From: Massilia sp. 9096 | GTDB lineage: Bacteria; Pseudomonadota; Gammaproteobacteria; Burkholderiales; Burkholderiaceae_D | Length of the DNA stretch: 64,000 bases | Assembly (NCBI RefSeq): GCF_000745265.1 | Contig: NZ_JQNN01000001.1 | Span: 4,154,001 to 4,218,000, forward strand | Reading direction: 5' to 3' | Shown here: piece after piece, positions 62,984 to 64,000 of the stretch | How the letters are laid out: each line of letters starts with the position of its first letter | Numbering within the stretch: the stretch's first letter is position 1 | Notes under the pieces: model-generated | Told to the model about the DNA's origin: nothing | What the model saw: only the letters and a program-made list of their open reading frames with translations | The model's database searches: none | Translations under genes and position numbers: made by a program

Positions 62984-64000
62984 CAGCTGCTTTTCAAGCG
63001 GAGTTCTGCACTGCGCGCGTGCGCCTGCAAGCCCTCGCCGTAGGCCAGCTCGGCCGCCACCTTGCCCAGCGTCTGCGCGCCGGCTTCGGACACGAACAGC
63101 ACCGACGAGCGCTTCTGGAAGTCGTACACGCCCAGCGGCGACGAGAAACGCGCGGTGCGCGAGGTCGGCAGCACGTGGTTCGGACCGCAGCAATAGTCGC
63201 CCAGCGACTCCGACGAGAAGCGGCCCAGGAACATCGCGCCGGCGTGGCGGATCCGGTCGGCCCACTGCTGCGGGTTCTCGGCCGAGATCTCCAGGTGTTC
63301 GGCGGCGATCGAATTGGCGATCGTGCACGCCTCTTCCATGTCGCGCACCTTGATGAGGGCGCCGCGGTCGGTCATCGAGGTCGCAATCGTCTCCTTGCGC
63401 GGCATGGTCGGCAGCAGTGCATGGATGCTGGCTTCGACTTTGGCGATGTAGTCCGCATCAGGGCACAGCAGGATGGCCTGGGCCAGTTCGTCGTGCTCGG
63501 CCTGCGAGAACAGGTCCATCGCCACCCAGTCCGGGTCGGTGGTGCCGTCGCACAGCACCAGGATCTCGGAGGGACCGGCGATCATGTCGATGCCGACCGT
63601 GCCGAACACGCGGCGCTTGGCGGCCGCCACGTAGGCGTTGCCGGGCCCGACGATCTTGTCGACCGCAGGGATGGTCTCGGTGCCGTAGGCCAGCGCCCCG
63701 ACCGCCTGGGCGCCGCCGATGGTGATCACGCGCGTCACGCCGGCAATGGCCGCCGCGGCCAGCACCATGCGGTTTTTCACGCCGTCCGGGGTCGGCACGA
63801 CCATCACGATTTCCTTCACGCCGGCGACCTGCGCCGGAATCGCGTTCATCAGCACCGAGGACGGATACGCGGCCTTGCCGCCCGGGACGTAGATGCCGAC
63901 GCGGTCCAGCGGCGTGACGCGCTGGCCCAGCACGGTGCCGTCCGGTTCGGTATAGGTAAAGCCGTTCAGCTCTTGCTTCTGGCGCTCGTGGAACACGCGG
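62983..64000 (-). CDS. hisD: Histidinol dehydrogenase, 5' end outside window
   Basis: Last two steps of histidine synthesis, a zinc enzyme that oxidises histidinol to histidine. The 339 visible residues of about 430 include [18 protein letters not shown], the NAD-binding [21 protein letters not shown] and the zinc/catalytic segments [16 protein letters not shown] and [15 protein letters not shown]. The N-terminal 90 or so residues lie beyond 64000. The stop overlaps the methyltransferase start. Confidence 0.96.
   Translation of the reverse strand, partial: RVFHERQKQELNGFTYTEPDGTVLGQRVTPLDRVGIYVPGGKAAYPSSVLMNAIPAQVAGVKEIVMVVPTPDGVKNRMVLAAAAIAGVTRVITIGGAQAVGALAYGTETIPAVDKIVGPGNAYVAAAKRRVFGTVGIDMIAGPSEILVLCDGTTDPDWVAMDLFSQAEHDELAQAILLCPDADYIAKVEASIHALLPTMPRKETIATSMTDRGALIKVRDMEEACTIANSIAAEHLEISAENPQQWADRIRHAGAMFLGRFSSESLGDYCCGPNHVLPTSRTARFSSPLGVYDFQKRSSVLFVSEAGAQTLGKVAAELAYGEGLQAHARSAELRLKSS

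Noticed and set aside
1..64000. CRISPR arrays, insertion sequences and rRNA genes
   Set aside because: I saw no regularly spaced repeats, no transposase-like protein and no rRNA-like segment in the window.

Overview
This is a high-GC bacterial chromosome segment, most likely from a betaproteobacterium of the Oxalobacteraceae (Massilia-like). The evidence is the GC-rich codon use, the hisD-hisC-hisB-hisH-hisA-hisF-hisI-hisE-hinT-tatABC arrangement, the GTP-type PEP carboxykinase, the rdgC/dinB pair, hemE next to priA, and many exported peptidases and TonB-dependent receptors. The species assignment is inference. Two genes run off the window: the receptor at the left edge and hisD at the right edge.

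Layout. Positions 1-6.3 kb hold three exported products on the minus strand: a large TonB-dependent receptor, a GH39 beta-xylosidase-like enzyme, and a PAP2 phosphatase lipoprotein with an autotransporter-like beta-strand repeat tail. From 6.4 to 15.2 kb are pckG, a D-2-hydroxyacid dehydrogenase, an unrecognised protein, a nested inverted-repeat element, a one-domain asparaginase, a catalase, rdgC and a LexA-controlled dinB. From 15.3 to 22.1 kb are two tandem subtilases and a second TonB-dependent receptor. tRNA-Val and tRNA-Asp follow, with a duplicated tRNA 3' end plus terminator. From 22.9 to 33.7 kb are a DUF6159 membrane protein, a small overlapping reading frame, a diguanylate cyclase, a YgiQ-type radical SAM protein, DUF4404 and VF530 proteins, two tandem M3 metallopeptidases and a TMEM175-type channel.

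From 33.7 to 35.1 kb lies a small accessory patch of immunity-like genes (DUF6869, a truncated DUF4279 and an unrecognised 143-aa protein), with an 81%-identical scrap of the neighbouring TMEM175 gene inside it. From 35.1 to 45.3 kb are a DUF3144 protein, a polytopic membrane protein, rep-slyX, an SRPBCC protein, a dihydrolipoamide-dehydrogenase-like flavoprotein, an MFS transporter and priA. A 543-bp AT-rich gap between hemE and priA carries four perfect DnaA boxes and several near matches, which makes it the most notable noncoding stretch here. From 47.1 to 55.3 kb, an S9 peptidase overlaps a 1394-aa SNF2 helicase, followed by an exported DUF885 metallopeptidase. From 55.3 kb to the end is the minus-strand his-hinT-tat block, in which an adenine DNA methyltransferase is spliced, with overlapping start and stop codons, between hisD and hisC.

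Taken together, the window is mostly ordinary core metabolism and DNA maintenance, with a strong exported-proteolysis and nutrient-uptake flavour (two S8, two M3, one DUF885, a cytosolic-looking S9, two TonB receptors and one GH39). The features most worth checking are the DnaA-box cluster, the methyltransferase in the his operon, the accessory immunity-like patch with its gene scrap, the tRNA-tail duplication, the nested inverted repeat at 10.6 kb and the leaderless-looking dinB under a LexA box.
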